In this document: in pieces, positions 62,761 through 64,000 of the stretch
Layout: the number at the start of each line of letters is the position of its first letter
How positions within the stretch are numbered: position 1 is the first letter of the stretch
Assembly: GCA_964023275.1 (NCBI GenBank)
Contig: OZ029913.1
Coordinates: forward strand, 42,036,757-42,100,756
DNA length: 64,000 nt
DNA from: Norana najaformis
Taxonomy: Eukaryota > Annelida > Clitellata > Crassiclitellata > Hormogastridae
Direction of reading: 5' to 3'
The notes under the pieces: model-generated
Told to the model about the DNA's origin: nothing
The model's input: only the letters and a program-made list of their open reading frames with translations
Databases searched by the model: none
Translations under genes and position numbers: made by a program

Positions 62761-63600
62761 AGATTGAAGAAAGACAGGTTGCCAGGTCTCCTCAAAGGCA
62801 GTGGACAACAGCTGCACAGATGAGTGACAAGACAAACAGTCAAACGAAATGTACATTTGAGAATCGTCATCACAGAAATGATATTCGAGTGAATGACTGT
62901 CAAGCAATGTACTTAGTGCTGTAAACATAAGAGGACTAAACACACATTCCTGTAGAATGCTATAAGTCAGCAAAGCACTAGACGAATAATTACCATTTAA
63001 ATATACTGAATGCACAGATTTAGATAAGTAGCAAACCAATACAGTGCAGGCTGGAACCCCAAACCAGTGCTGGAGAATAAGCAAAAGCAGAGAATGGTCC
63101 ACAGTATTAAAAGCACCATACAAATCAAGAAGAACAAATGCTGTCACAATATCCTTGTCCATAGAACACAATATCATTATGAACAGCAAGAAGTGCAGAT
63201 TCTCTTGAATGAAACCCATGGTATACAGACTGCAAGGGGGATATTAACGAGTTGGTAGATAGGTGAGTTTGCATACAATTCATAACTACCCATTCAAGAA
63301 TTTTAGACACAACATTCAAAGTCAAGAGGTTTCTTTAGTAGAGGATGAAGAATGGCATAAGCAAAAACCAAAGGGAAGGGTCATTCGTGCAATAAGACAT
63401 TAATAATTGATGTAATGGTTGGGCCCAGGACATCAAAGCACTCTTTCAGAACAGATGGTGTCAAGCAGACAGCTTTTGTTGGATGAGGAAAAGACAAGTT
63501 TGCAAATCTCAGCAGGAATTGTTGGCTCAGAGTAGTCCAAGACAAAAGGCAAAGAATTATAAATAAATAATGTATCAGATGCTGTGAAACCAACAAATTT
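62760..63600 (-). mobile_element. degraded L2/CR1-like LINE, minus strand, copy 2
   Basis: A second RT domain of the same family in the same orientation: LDLYGAFNTVDHSLLLLILQ, LQECVFSPLM and FCDDDSQMYIS (catalytic YADD changed to CDDD). Further upstream are TLNVVSKILEWVV and the region before RT motif A. It repeats the region already seen in copy 1. Confidence 0.9.
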
Positions 63601-64000
63601 TAACCTTATACTAGAAATTTATCGGCAAAGGAGGACAAGAATTTACTGGCAAGCTTGGGTAGCCAACTACACTGCAGTTCTGAAAGGAATTTGCCTGTCA
63701 AGGAGCTCAGTTAAAGTAGACTGGAACTGCAGAGCCAGCTCACTGGCTGTTTGCGCTGGAGATAACCACAACAGAGATGCCAGGATATCATGCTTTAGCT
63801 TATTTAAATCAATATTATACCACAAGCAAAAAGTAGGTTAGAATAGATTAGATTATAATAACACAACTTAGATTAGAACAGAACATGATAGAACAGATTG
63901 GAATCAGACCACTGTTATTATCATCATTATTATTATTATTACAAAAATTTAGAGCATGCCAAAGATGCACAAGTGTAAATCTGAGAAGCGGTTAGTCGGC
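63601..64000. other. window end, intron or flank of PP1 beta
   Basis: A short AGATTAGATTATAATAACAC stretch (63845-63870) and an (ATT)n run at 63917-63940; no further PP1 exon is visible before 64000. Confidence 0.5.

Overview
The window is nuclear DNA from an invertebrate animal, probably marine. Genes are split by many short GT-AG introns. Intergenic and intronic DNA is full of degraded CR1/L2/RTE-type LINEs, tRNA-derived SINEs, MITEs, minisatellites and microsatellites. The encoded proteins (ATG2, enolase-phosphatase family, glucosidase II beta family, PP1 beta) are animal-like. The sequence alone does not fix the phylum.

Layout. (1) 1-21658, + strand: the 3' part of an ATG2 autophagy lipid-transfer protein gene. 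I resolve 23 coding exons with continuous phases, giving 1166 residues and the true stop; the 5' exons lie to the left of the window. Its introns carry a sense LINE with an intact reverse transcriptase core, a 5'-truncated LINE bounded by a perfect 13-bp target duplication, and several tandem arrays. (2) 21659-27619: 3' UTR and intergenic DNA with LINE fragments. (3) 27620-33804, + strand: a six-exon gene of the ENOPH1 (enolase-phosphatase E1) family, 300 aa, in which the catalytic nucleophile Asp is Glu and the motif IV Asp is Cys. It looks like a pseudo-phosphatase with an intact frame. (4) 33805-47945: repeat-rich intergenic DNA. It holds several LINE 3' ends, a MITE with hyphenated ends, a roughly 43-bp minisatellite split by a 2.4-kb segment with an intronless 567-aa transposase-like gene, and a Tc1/mariner deletion derivative. 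(5) 47946-53152, + strand: a five-exon gene for a short (148 aa) secreted protein consisting only of the N-terminal region of glucosidase II beta. (6) 54408-60983, - strand: the last four coding exons of a PP1 beta catalytic subunit gene, convergent with the previous one, with a GC-AG intron. Its 5' exons are beyond 64000; 61480-63600 is degraded LINE.

The genes do not form one pathway: ATG2 acts at autophagosome-ER contacts, ENOPH1 in methionine salvage, glucosidase II in ER glycan trimming, and PP1 is a general Ser/Thr phosphatase. The most notable observations are the active-site-degenerate ENOPH1 homologue, the stand-alone GII-beta N-domain protein, and the intronless transposase-like gene inside a minisatellite. 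Exon limits come from reading splice sites, phase continuity and family conservation by eye; coordinates may be off by a base or so.
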